A DNA stretch of 48,789 nt, from the NCBI GenBank assembly GCA_910577785.1, contig CAJTNT010000030.1, positions 1-48,789 on the forward strand, read 5' to 3'. Below the pieces are notes generated by a model, which did not search any database, was not told the DNA's origin, and saw nothing but the letters and a program-made list of their open reading frames with translations. The DNA comes from an uncultured Lachnospiraceae bacterium. Its GTDB lineage: Bacteria > Bacillota > Clostridia > Lachnospirales > Lachnospiraceae. The position numbers were made by a program, and so were the translations under genes. Shown here in pieces: positions 41,693 through 48,789 of this stretch. Numbering within the stretch: position 1 is the first letter of the stretch; each line of letters starts with the position of its first letter.

Positions 41693-41918
41693 CAACGGCT
41701 CATCAGGCCTGTACAGGCCGTGAGAATGTGATGCAAGCGTGCAGGCTCACTGAGGAGGTATAGAAGAACTGCGCGAAATAGGAAATGGCAGATTTCTCCC
41801 GCCGTCTGACGGTGGGGGAAATCTGTGGTTATATCGTGTTATCCATGTATAGGAAGAGTTATTCGGCGTAATATAGATTAACATCGGAGGATGAAAAGAA
41901 AGGGATAAGGCGGGAAAA
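41693..41918 (+). other. Intergenic region with palindromes after the mannosidase
   Basis: An AGGCCTGTACAGGCC palindrome near 41706 and a hairpin at 41789-41825 (CAGATTTC...GAAATCTG with an inner CCGT/ACGG) lie here; neither has a T tract. No gene is seen. The GATAAGGCGGG ribosome binding site of the regulator gene ends the region. Confidence 0.4.
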
Positions 41919-43511
41919 ATGTTAAAGGTAATCATAGCAGATGATGAGCAGCGGATCTGCAGGCTGGTACAAGTATTGGCAGATTGGGAAGCTCTGGGCA
42001 TGGAAGTGATAGGGACGGCAGAAAATGGGTTTGAGGCGCTTGACCTGGTTAAGAAGACCCATCCGGATATCCTTATTACTGACATCCGGATGCCTGGGTG
42101 TGATGGGCTGGAGTTCATTCGGCAGGCAAAGCTGTCGTGTGCCCATTTAGAGGTGGTGATTATCAGCGGGTATGCACATTTTGAGTATGCGCAGAATGCC
42201 ATTCGGTATGGCGTAGGGAATTATCTCTTAAAGCCAATCAGGCGGGAAGAGCTGATGGAGACCCTCTTAAAGATGAAGGAGCGCATTTTAAAGCGCATAG
42301 ACGAAGAAGAGATGACCCAGGCTCTCCACCAGGATAACCAAAACAAACTGTCACGGCTAAAAGGGAGCCTGCTGAAAGATTTGCTGAACGGCGAAAAAAT
42401 CCAGCTGTCCAGGGAAAAGCTAAAGGAGACGTATTATTTTGACGGAAAGGGCGAATACTACCAGACTTTCGTCATGAAGATTGACTGTGACGTCCGCAAG
42501 ATTGACGGGGAAGCGGTGGAGATTCTGCGGGAAAAGGCAGAGATGACCCTGCGCAACGGCCTGGAGAAATGCTGTGAAGAAATGCTTCTTTACTTCAAGG
42601 GCTATTCGGTGTATGGCCTGCTGAATTATGCGGCGGGGAAGACAAGCGCCATCCGCAAGAAATTGCGGGACTGCCTGAACCAGATGGAGGCTAAGAAGCG
42701 TATTTATGGCATGATTGAATTTTCCATGGCCATTGGCGGCGAGGTTGGCCTGCCGCAGGAACTGGAGGATTCCCTGAGAAATGCGAAGGAAGCCATTAAG
42801 GAGCGCCTGCTGGAAGGCACAGGGAGGCTGTTAGAGGGAGTCCCCAAAGGCTCCGGGCGCCTGAAACAGCGGGAGCTGGACCGTTATGCCAAACGGATTG
42901 AGCATGCCATTGAAGTCCTGGATGCGGAGGAAGCGGCGGACGCCTGCCAGGAACTGGAGCAGGATGTGATTCAGATCCCGGAAATCTGCGGCAGGGAACT
43001 GTATGAGGTGGTGGCGGTTGCAGGAAACTTGTTTGCGGCAAGGATTGGCATAGACAGCGTGGAAGAGATACAGCAGGAATTTGTAGCGCATTACTGTAAG
43101 CAATGCAGCAAGAAGGAGCAGCTGTTCGGGGAATTGGAAAGGCTGCAGACACATTTGATTGGGCAGGTGCAGGAAAGCAGGGCAAATGAATCCGCCCGCC
43201 CGATCCGGCTGGCCAAGCAGTACGTACTCCAGCATTTTTCGGAGCCGATTACCTTAGAGGAAGTCTGTGAGGCAGTAGGTTTCAGCGTCAGCTATTTTAG
43301 CGCCCTCTTCAAGAAAGAGACGGGGGAGGGGTTTGCGAAATACCTGACCCGCATCCGCATTGACGAGGCCAAGAACCTGCTGCGGGAGACAAGCCTTTCC
43401 GTGGGCGAGATTGGCGAGAAGGTAGGCTACAGCGACCGCAAACATTTTACCTCCAACTTCCGCAAAATTGTAGGGCTGAACCCAGCAGAATACCGAAAGC
43501 TATATGGCTAA
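41919..43511 (+). CDS. Response regulator with AraC-type DNA-binding domain (YesN-like)
   Basis: 530 residues. The receiver domain begins MLKVIIADDEQRICRLVQVL; the phosphoacceptor Asp is in DILITDIRMPGCDG, and the Lys in NYLLKPIRREEL. A ~270-residue linker follows. The C-terminal ~100 residues carry two helix-turn-helices: LEEVCEAVGFSVSYFSALFK and SVGEIGEKVGYSDRKHFTSN, ending VGLNPAEYRKLYG. It likely activates the neighbouring sugar genes. The kinase partner follows after a 40-base tandem repeat. Confidence 0.95.
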   Translation: MLKVIIADDEQRICRLVQVLADWEALGMEVIGTAENGFEALDLVKKTHPDILITDIRMPGCDGLEFIRQAKLSCAHLEVVIISGYAHFEYAQNAIRYGVGNYLLKPIRREELMETLLKMKERILKRIDEEEMTQALHQDNQNKLSRLKGSLLKDLLNGEKIQLSREKLKETYYFDGKGEYYQTFVMKIDCDVRKIDGEAVEILREKAEMTLRNGLEKCCEEMLLYFKGYSVYGLLNYAAGKTSAIRKKLRDCLNQMEAKKRIYGMIEFSMAIGGEVGLPQELEDSLRNAKEAIKERLLEGTGRLLEGVPKGSGRLKQRELDRYAKRIEHAIEVLDAEEAADACQELEQDVIQIPEICGRELYEVVAVAGNLFAARIGIDSVEEIQQEFVAHYCKQCSKKEQLFGELERLQTHLIGQVQESRANESARPIRLAKQYVLQHFSEPITLEEVCEAVGFSVSYFSALFKKETGEGFAKYLTRIRIDEAKNLLRETSLSVGEIGEKVGYSDRKHFTSNFRKIVGLNPAEYRKLYG

Positions 43512-43520
43512 GGTAGGGCG

Positions 43521-43680
43521 GATAGGATAATTCAGAAATCGGTACTGAGCAGGGAAAGCGGACAGGATAAACCAGAAACCGGTATAGGGCAGGGAAAGCG
43601 GACAGGATAAACCAGAAACCGGTATAGGGCAGGGAAAGCGGACAGGATAAACCAGAAACCGGTACTGGGCAGGGAATACG
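43521..43680 (+). repeat. Four tandem 40-bp repeats between regulator and kinase genes
   Basis: Units begin at 43521 (divergent), 43561, 43601 and 43641, each with GACAGGATAAACCAGAAACC then GGTA and GGGCAGGGAA. The middle two are identical over most of their length. The region is not coding; each unit carries an ACCGGT palindrome. Confidence 0.9.
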
Positions 43681-43755
43681 CAAAGGGATAAGAGGATATT
43701 GTGAACCGGTAACAGGGAATGGACAGGAAAATTATTCTGGGAAAAGGAAATCGTT

Positions 43756-44811
43756 ATGGCTAAAATAAAAGAAAAACAGAAATACCTTTCATACCGTATT
43801 GCATTATTGGTAAAGGTGAATCTTTTTTGGCAGGCGCTGATCATGCTGGTAGGCTGTATTTTAATTTTTACGGTAGGCATGTCAGTATGGCTGCTAGCGT
43901 CGGGAATTTTCCTTATGGCCATCCAGGCTTTGGTGTTTTACCGATGGATCCTGGAGCCATACCAGCGGATGGAGCAGAGGATATGCCTTTTGGCAGAAAA
44001 TTATACAGACGCCATCCTGGCCAGGGAATGGGAGGTACTCCCTTCCCCTTCCACCGGGCAAATCTGTGAGAAGGTGATGCAGCTGATGAATCCTTCGGAT
44101 TCTCTGAAGATGAGCAAGCGGCAGGCGCAGTATTTGGCGCTGCAGAACCAGATTAACCCACATTTCTTATACAATACGTTAGAAAGCATCCGCAGCGAGG
44201 CGCTGATCGCCCAGCTGGACACGGTGGCGGACATGACGGAGACCCTTGCCCGTTTTTTCCGCTATACCATCAGCAAGGTGGAGAATTTTGTGTCCGTGGA
44301 GGAAGAGCTGGAAAACTGCCTGATGTATTTCAGCATCCAGCAGTACCGCTTTGGGTCGCGGCTGAGCCTTGAAATTGAATGCGACCCAGAGGAAAAGGAG
44401 AAAATCTATGGCTGCCGCCTGCCGAAGCTGACCCTGCAGCCGATATTGGAAAACAGCATTGTCCATGGGACAGAGAGCAAGATTGGCACGGGGCATCTGG
44501 TCATCCGCCTGGAGCGGACACAGGATCAGCTGCTCATCCGTATTTCGGATGATGGCATTGGGATGGACGAGGCGACCCTGGAGCGGCTGAATGAGCGCCT
44601 GGAAAAGAGTACGCTCACATCTGGGCAGCAGGAGGAGGACGAGCATGGGGGCATTGCCCTGGCAAATGTCAACAATCGGATCCATATGCTGTTTGGGGAA
44701 GCGTATGGGATGCAGATTTATTCCATGTTAGGCAAAGGGACAGACGTGGAAATCAACCTCCCTATATTCACCAGCGATAGGGAATTGGAGAACCGGGAGG
44801 CTATGCGATGA
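43756..44811 (+). CDS. Sensor histidine kinase, YesM/LytS type, with minimal extracellular part
   Basis: 351 residues. Two membrane segments at ~22-65 (LFWQALIMLVGCILIFTV, then WLLASGIFLMAIQALVFY) are separated by only a few residues, so there is no extracellular sensor domain. The His_kinase motif is LQNQINPHFLYNTLESIRSE, with the phosphoacceptor His in NPHFLYN. The ATPase has ILENSIVHG and DDGIGM, and a GIALANVNNRI segment. AAAAGGAAAT precedes the ATG. The stop overlaps the next gene by ATGA. The signal may come from a membrane or cytoplasmic partner. Confidence 0.92.
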   Translation: MAKIKEKQKYLSYRIALLVKVNLFWQALIMLVGCILIFTVGMSVWLLASGIFLMAIQALVFYRWILEPYQRMEQRICLLAENYTDAILAREWEVLPSPSTGQICEKVMQLMNPSDSLKMSKRQAQYLALQNQINPHFLYNTLESIRSEALIAQLDTVADMTETLARFFRYTISKVENFVSVEEELENCLMYFSIQQYRFGSRLSLEIECDPEEKEKIYGCRLPKLTLQPILENSIVHGTESKIGTGHLVIRLERTQDQLLIRISDDGIGMDEATLERLNERLEKSTLTSGQQEEDEHGGIALANVNNRIHMLFGEAYGMQIYSMLGKGTDVEINLPIFTSDRELENREAMR

Positions 44812-46268
44812 AGAAAGAAGTATTGCGCATGGAACGGGTCACCTATTTGGAGCAAGGCAATGTCAAGCTGAAGAATTTCAATATGGCTCTATACGAAGGG
44901 GAGATTATGGGGCTGGTTCCCATGAACAACTTGGGCCTGGATGCCCTGCTGCAGCTTTTGCAGAAAAATCTCCCCCTGTACTATGGCTATGTGTATTACC
45001 GCAACCATATGGTGAACTGCTGGGGGAAGCCGAAGCAGGAATGGAACCGCATCAGCATTATACGCAACGAGAGCATCCTGGCAGATGATATGACCGTAGC
45101 AGACAACATTTTCGTGCTGCGCCCTGGGTTTAAGAAGTGGCTGATCCAGAAGAAAGTCCTACACCGCCAGCTTGCTCCCTTTTTGGAAGAGATTGGCATG
45201 GATATTTCCGCGGATGCCTATGTGTCAGAACTTACGCATTTTGAAAAGGTTGTTGTGGAGCTGCTCAAGGCCGTTGTGGCAGGGCATTACCTGGTTGTGC
45301 TATATGACATCAGTACCTTTGTCAGTGACAGGGAACGGATATGGCTCTACGAGGTGATACGGTACTATGCGGCAAAAGGGATTTCTTTCCTCTATATCAC
45401 TGCCCACTATGAGGAGACAAAGCAGCTCTGCGGGCGTACGGCCATGTTTACGAACGGGCGTATTATCAAGTACCTGTATCCGGAAAATGCCAGCTCGGAC
45501 GAACGGTATCTGTGCAGGCGGGGTGGGTTTGATAAGAAACTGCGGGAGAAGATGAAGAGGCATACCAAAGAAGGCACAGCCTTTGCCCTGGAGGCGCTGT
45601 ATACGCCGCAGATCCAGGGGCTTAGCTTTATCGTGGCGGGCGGGGAATGCCTGGTCTTGCAGGATTTGGACAACCGGATCTGGGAAGAGTTTGTGGAAGC
45701 ATTGACCGGGGAGAAAAAGCCGGAGGGCGGGAAGATGCTGGTGGAGGGAAAGGAACTGCCCTTCCGTTATGACAGGCGCATTGCAGTCATTCAAGAGTTC
45801 CCGGCAAAACGGATGCTGCTCCCCTATATGAGCTATCTGGATAACCTCTGTTTTACCCTGGACCATCGGCTGCCAGGTCTGTGGAGGAGCAGGCGGATGC
45901 GGGAGAGCATTTACCGGGAGTGTGAGGCAATTCAGGAGCCAGGGCTGTACCAGGGCGGGGTAGATAGGCTGACACAGAGACAGAAATATGATTTGGTCTA
46001 TGGCAGGATATTGCTGCAGAACCCGAAGGTAGTGTTTTGCATACAGCCCTTCCATGGGGCGGAGATGCCATTGCGGATACATATCTGTGAATTGCTGGAA
46101 AAGCTGCTGGACAAGGGCATTGCCGTAGTCATCCTGGCCGTGAACCTGGCGGATTCGCTGGCATTGGCCGACCGGCTGATTAAGGTCAAGGATGGGATGA
46201 ATTATTTGGAGTGCAGCTGCGAAGAGTTCGAAGGTCTGCCGGACCATGTGCCTTGGAAATCGTTTTGA
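44808..46268 (+). CDS. RbsA-like ABC protein with both ATPase sites degenerate
   Basis: 486 residues with the two-half organisation of sugar ATPases. First half: YEGEIMGLVPMNNLGLDALL replaces the GENGAGKST P-loop; SELTHFEKVVVELLKAVV replaces the LSGGQ-type signature; VVLYDISTF replaces the DEPT Walker B (Glu to Ile). Second half: RLTQRQKYDLVYGRILLQNP replaces the SGGNQQK signature and VVFCIQPFHGAEM replaces FDEPTRGID. The fold seems kept, but ATP hydrolysis is improbable. The frame is intact and coupled to the kinase gene by ATGA, so it is not a simple pseudogene. A regulatory role is inferred. Confidence 0.8.
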   Translation: MKKEVLRMERVTYLEQGNVKLKNFNMALYEGEIMGLVPMNNLGLDALLQLLQKNLPLYYGYVYYRNHMVNCWGKPKQEWNRISIIRNESILADDMTVADNIFVLRPGFKKWLIQKKVLHRQLAPFLEEIGMDISADAYVSELTHFEKVVVELLKAVVAGHYLVVLYDISTFVSDRERIWLYEVIRYYAAKGISFLYITAHYEETKQLCGRTAMFTNGRIIKYLYPENASSDERYLCRRGGFDKKLREKMKRHTKEGTAFALEALYTPQIQGLSFIVAGGECLVLQDLDNRIWEEFVEALTGEKKPEGGKMLVEGKELPFRYDRRIAVIQEFPAKRMLLPYMSYLDNLCFTLDHRLPGLWRSRRMRESIYRECEAIQEPGLYQGGVDRLTQRQKYDLVYGRILLQNPKVVFCIQPFHGAEMPLRIHICELLEKLLDKGIAVVILAVNLADSLALADRLIKVKDGMNYLECSCEEFEGLPDHVPWKSF

Positions 46269-46332
46269 GGGGACGCATAGTAATAAGAAAAACAGAAAAA
46301 TAGAATAGAAAACAGAAAAGGAGAAGAGAAAG

Positions 46333-47013
46333 ATGAAACGTTCAGAGATTAACAAAGCCTTGAAGGAAATGGAAGCCATGATTAAGAAGTGCAATTTTGC
46401 GTTACCGCCATTCTGTAATTTTACGCCGGAAGAATGGAAAGAAAAGAACCATGAGTATGATGAAATCAGAGACAATATGCTGGGATGGGACATTACCGAT
46501 TATGGCCTGGGCAAATTTGATGAGGTGGGATTCTCGCTGATTACCATCCGCAATGGGAACCGCAAGATGGAGAAATATACCAAGACTTATGCGGAGAAGC
46601 TTCTGTACATCAAAGAAGGGCAGATGGCGCCGATGCATTTCCACTGGGAGAAGATGGAGGACATTATCAACCGTGGGGGCGGCAATGTGCTGATCCGTGT
46701 GTATAACTCCACAGAGAACGGGCAGTTTGCCGACACGGATGTGACAGTAAACTGCGATGGCAGGGAGTTTACCGTACCGGCAGGCACACAGGTACGCCTG
46801 TGCCCAGGCGAGAGCATCACCATTTACAAGGGCATGTACCATGATTTTGAACTGGAAGAAGGCACGGGGCCGGTGCTGTTAGGGGAGGTTTCCATGTGCA
46901 ACGATGACGAGCATGACAACCGCTTTTATGAGCCGATCGGCAGGTTCCCAACGATTGAAGAGGACGAGGAGCCGTACCGCCTGCTTTGCAATGAGTATCC
47001 GAAGGCAGAGTAA
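46333..47013 (+). CDS. D-lyxose-type ketol isomerase (cupin sugar isomerase)
   Basis: 226 residues. It matches the D-lyxose isomerase family, which converts D-lyxose to D-xylulose and also D-mannose to D-fructose. The cupin metal site is visible: MHFHWEKMEDIINRGGGN supplies two His and a Glu, and GMYHDFELEE the third His. N-terminal EINKALKEMEAMIKKCNFAL and LGWDITDYGLGKF are typical. GAAAAGGAGAAGAG precedes the ATG. It ends the regulator-kinase-pseudo-ATPase operon and provides the likely metabolic step for imported sugar. Confidence 0.93.
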   Translation: MKRSEINKALKEMEAMIKKCNFALPPFCNFTPEEWKEKNHEYDEIRDNMLGWDITDYGLGKFDEVGFSLITIRNGNRKMEKYTKTYAEKLLYIKEGQMAPMHFHWEKMEDIINRGGGNVLIRVYNSTENGQFADTDVTVNCDGREFTVPAGTQVRLCPGESITIYKGMYHDFELEEGTGPVLLGEVSMCNDDEHDNRFYEPIGRFPTIEEDEEPYRLLCNEYPKAE

Positions 47014-47067
47014 AGGATGTTTTTAGATACTTTTCCCGCGATAGAAAAACTTCCATTATATATTATA

Positions 47068-47252
47068 TAAGGAAATGTAGCAGCCTTTCATCCGTAGCGG
47101 AGGAAGCGGGGAGGCCGCATAAAGAAACCCGAAAGGGATGTCAGTACTTAGCGAGGTGTTTTCGGGCTTAGTACTGCTACATCCCGATCGGAGCGAGAGC
47201 GCGTTTCTGTTGCGGCCTCCCCGTTTCCGCAGCGGTTCGTATGGCCACATTT
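47068..47252 (+). ncRNA. Long copy of a structured dispersed repeat, candidate non-coding RNA
   Basis: ~185 bases able to fold into a long rod: GGGGAGGCCGCA (47108-47119) pairs perfectly with TGCGGCCTCCCC (47211-47222), and GGGATGTCAGTACTTAGC (47134-47151) pairs, with small mismatches, with GCTTAGTACTGCTACATCCC (47166-47185). A shorter copy in opposite orientation lies at 3690-3791 with conserved ends. No frame here looks like protein. It could be a structured RNA or a small non-autonomous mobile element. Not matched to any named family. Confidence 0.6.
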
Positions 47253-47345
47253 GGGAGTGTAAAAAAATTTGTATTCCTGGAAGAAAATGTCTCCTTTTTG
47301 GTAAGAATTCTGATGTGACAATTCTTGTCGAAAAGGAGCATTTTT

Positions 47346-47460
47346 ATGGCAATTGCAAAGGAGCGGATTCGAGAGATTATTTCACAAAACAACTTAAACA
47401 GTGTGGCCGATGTCTATTATAGATGCTTCCCTCGGCAATGAAAAAAAACAAAAGGGCGCC
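47346..47460 (+). pseudogene. IS256/mutator-type transposase remnant (N-terminal, internally deleted)
   Basis: The frame starting at 47346 gives MAIAKERIREIISQNNLNSV then ADVY, like the N-terminus of mutator-family transposases. It then shifts frame into DASLGNEKKQKG, which resembles a segment normally ~20 residues further on. The catalytic domain is absent. Confidence 0.55.
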
Positions 47461-47643
47461 GCCGACAGCACAGACTGGAACAGTAAGGAAAACGCCAAGA
47501 TATGGCGCAAAGATTTAGCCGACTATCCATATCGGGGCGGTTACCAGCGCTTTAGAGTGCAAGGGCATACAAACTGAAAGGGGAAACATCAATCGGGAAA
47601 TCATCAAGAACAATATGCTGTTGGAACAGGCGAAAGAAATGCT
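47461..47643 (+). pseudogene. MobA/MobL-type relaxase remnant
   Basis: One frame reads DWNSKENAKIWRKDLAD; a shifted frame from 47528 reads HIGAVTSALECKGIQTERGN and INREIIKNN, both typical of plasmid relaxases of the MobA/MobL family. About 60 residues remain, joined directly to the IS256 remnant, so mobile DNA has collapsed here. Confidence 0.65.
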
Positions 47644-47698
47644 CATATTTGTATTTTATAGAGGTATGCATAAATTTTGTAAAAATCCCGGTTGTTTC

Positions 47699-47752
47699 TT
47701 GACAAAGATGTTTTTTAGTGTATAATTATTGTTTGAAATCTAATTGTTTGAA
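47699..47752 (+). promoter_or_regulatory. Promoter and repeat operator before marR
   Basis: TTGACA (47699-47704) and TATAAT (47721-47726), 16 bases apart, form a near-consensus promoter. Right behind it ATTGTTTGAA occurs twice (about 47728 and 47743), a likely site for repressor binding by the MarR protein itself. Confidence 0.75.
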
Positions 47753-47773
47753 TGCTTACTAAAGGAGAGGGAT

Positions 47774-48205
47774 ATGGAAGAGTCGCTACACTATTTGCTT
47801 ATGACAGACCATTTATTGTTTCAGAAGGCCTTTCTTGCTGGTATTAAAGAAACTGGGCTGACTTCGGGACAGCCAAAGGTTCTTGATTATTTGCTGTATC
47901 ATGACGGCGCTGTTCAAAAAGAAATTGCTAGTGCCTGTCACATTGAACCAGCGACCATGACAACCGTATTGTTTGGAATGGAGAAGAAAGGTTTTATATT
48001 ACGGAAAAATCTCAACGGAAACCGACGCAGTATTTATATATATCTGACTGATAAAGGGAGATCGTTTGCAAAGCAAGTGGAATTAAAGTTTAAGATAATG
48101 GAAGAAAAAGCGCTTTTGGATTTCAGCAAAGATGAGAAAGAGATGTTAACAGTGTTTTTAATGAGAATGAGTAAAAATATACAGGGAGTTGTCAGCGATG
48201 AGTAA
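47774..48205 (+). CDS. MarR-family transcriptional regulator
   Basis: 143 residues with a winged helix: LTSGQPKVLDYLLYHDGAVQ, KEIASACHIEPATMTTVLFG (recognition helix) and the wing NGNRRSIYIYLTDKGRSFAK. Dimerisation helices are at both ends. ATG 47774 is chosen because AAAGGAGAGG lies just upstream; a longer frame to 47744 would run through the operator repeats. It overlaps the following membrane-protein gene by eight bases, so it probably controls that gene. Confidence 0.93.
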   Translation: MEESLHYLLMTDHLLFQKAFLAGIKETGLTSGQPKVLDYLLYHDGAVQKEIASACHIEPATMTTVLFGMEKKGFILRKNLNGNRRSIYIYLTDKGRSFAKQVELKFKIMEEKALLDFSKDEKEMLTVFLMRMSKNIQGVVSDE

Positions 48206-48560
48206 AAGAGAAATTGCAAAACGATATCTATTATTTATAATAAGCCTCTTTTTTTCGGCTGTAGGTGTTGCATTTACAAAACACGGTGAATTGGGAGTGT
48301 CGCCAATTTCATCCGTGGCAAATGTTATAAGTTATAAGTTCCCTTCGCTTTCTTTAGGAACATGGCTTATTATGTGGAATTGTATTTTGATAGCCGGGCA
48401 GATTTTCATACTCCGCAGAAAATTTCAACCTATACAGCTGCTGCAGGTTCCTCTGTCTTTTGTGTTCGGATGGTTTACCGATTTTGGGATGTGGATGATG
48501 TCATTTATTGTCTGTATAATGGGGTTAAAACCCTCGCCTTTAGGCGAAACCTTTAGGTAA
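48198..48560 (+). pseudogene. YczE/YitT-like membrane protein, truncated by an insertion element
   Basis: The N-terminal ~110 residues of a YczE-type integral membrane protein: KRYLLFIISLFFSAVGVAFT, then GELGVSPISSVANVISYKFP, LGTWLIMWNCILIAGQIFIL and FVFGWFTDFGMWMMSF. Full-length members have ~210 residues. The last ~11 codons derive from the left end of the IS200/IS605-type element (hairpin at 48535-48546). It lies in an operon with marR. Confidence 0.8.
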
Positions 48561-48789
48561 ACCCCATAGCTTCAGGTTTAGATAAAGCAAAAATAGGAAT
48601 ACTAAACCTGAGGTGAAGATATGGAAAATTACAGGAAATCGTCACATTGCACGTATGATATTAAATACCATCTGGTATGGATCACGAAATACCGCAAACC
48701 CGTAATAGTTGGGAAGATAGCTATAAGGACAAGGGAGCTGATCCGCATGGTATGCCAGAGTAATGAAGTGGAGATACTGGCAGGACATG
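48525..48789 (+). mobile_element. IS200/IS605-type insertion sequence, left end (3' partial)
   Basis: The element begins inside the yczE-like gene. A subterminal hairpin CGCC-TTTA-GGCG (48535-48546) fits single-strand transposition ends, and CAGGTTTAG (48573-48581) pairs with CTAAACCTG (48602-48610) just before the transposase gene, a typical arrangement limiting read-in expression. The exact left tip is uncertain. The right end is beyond the window. Confidence 0.8.
48621..48789 (+). CDS. tnpA: IS200-type Y1 transposase TnpA (N-terminal part)
   Basis: The visible 56 residues begin MENYRKSSHCTYDIKYHLVW, then ITKYRKPVI, the typical start of IS200/IS605 TnpA (HUH-type) enzymes. GAGGTGAAGAT precedes the ATG. 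The HUH motif and catalytic Tyr lie past the window edge. Confidence 0.9.
   Translation, partial: MENYRKSSHCTYDIKYHLVWITKYRKPVIVGKIAIRTRELIRMVCQSNEVEILAGH

Noticed and set aside
44808..46268. Treating the degenerate RbsA-like gene as a plain pseudogene
   Set aside because: There is no stop or frameshift in 486 codons, the start is coupled to the kinase gene, and loss is concentrated at catalytic motifs.
47068..47252. Assigning the structured repeat to a named RNA family such as the raiA motif or OLE RNA
   Set aside because: I cannot match enough conserved positions from memory; a covariance search would be needed.
47138..47422. A 94-codon frame through the structured repeat
   Set aside because: The sequence is explained by RNA-like pairing and by the IS256 remnant in another frame; no ribosome binding site.

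Overview
The window reads as the chromosome of a Gram-positive anaerobe of the class Clostridia, most likely a gut Lachnospiraceae. The grounds are the ylxM-ffh-rpsP-khpA-rimM-trmD block, strong GGAGG-type ribosome binding sites, lipoprotein signal peptides, moderate GC, and carbohydrate systems typical of that group (two ABC sugar transport systems, a YesMN-type regulator pair, a giant secreted GH92 mannosidase). No similarity search was run; family calls come from motifs, length and context.

Layout. 1-1080: debris of mobile DNA (end of an IS1634-type transposase, a frameshifted tyrosine integrase). 1081-5149: translation and secretion housekeeping operon, with a structured repeat lodged between khpA and rimM. 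5231-6370: a lipoprotein nuclease and a remnant resembling a chemotaxis receptor. 6617-17029: a complete type I-E CRISPR-Cas locus (cas3, cse1, cse2, cas7, cas5, cas6, cas1, and a cas2 fused to a DnaQ-like domain), followed by an array of 16 full repeats plus two decayed ones. 17118-19337: a DNA methyltransferase with a helix-turn-helix N-terminus. 19600-22469 (minus strand): an orphan gene and an OmpR-type two-component system. 22767-29670: a sugar-type importer with no ATPase gene, plus an HlyD-like adaptor and a polytopic membrane protein. 29927-34590: an RbsA/RbsC-type ABC importer whose binding protein is an in-frame tandem duplication. 34766-41692: the GH92 protein. 41919-47013: YesN-type regulator, YesM-type kinase, a degenerate RbsA-like protein and a D-lyxose-type isomerase. 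47068-48789: a second copy of the structured repeat, IS256 and relaxase remnants, a MarR regulator, a YczE-like gene cut short, and the start of an IS200/IS605 element.

How the genes may work together. GH92 would release mannose from glycans outside the cell, the RbsABC-like system would import the sugar, and the lyxose-type isomerase (a family that also acts on mannose/fructose) could pass it to central metabolism under control of the YesMN pair. The CRISPR locus and the methyltransferase are both defence-type functions.

Most notable observations. (1) One spacer (16550-16582) is a 33/33 reverse-complement match to the neighbouring methyltransferase gene (19004-19036), so its crRNA is also antisense to that mRNA. 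(2) The RbsA-like protein at 44808-46268 has lost its ATPase motifs in both halves yet is translationally coupled to a sensor kinase with almost no extracellular domain. (3) The exonuclease domain fused to Cas2 lacks two of its metal-binding aspartates. (4) A structured repeat occurs twice, at 3690-3791 and 47068-47252, in opposite orientation. (5) Local tandem duplications recur through the window in linkers, gene ends and an intergenic spacer.
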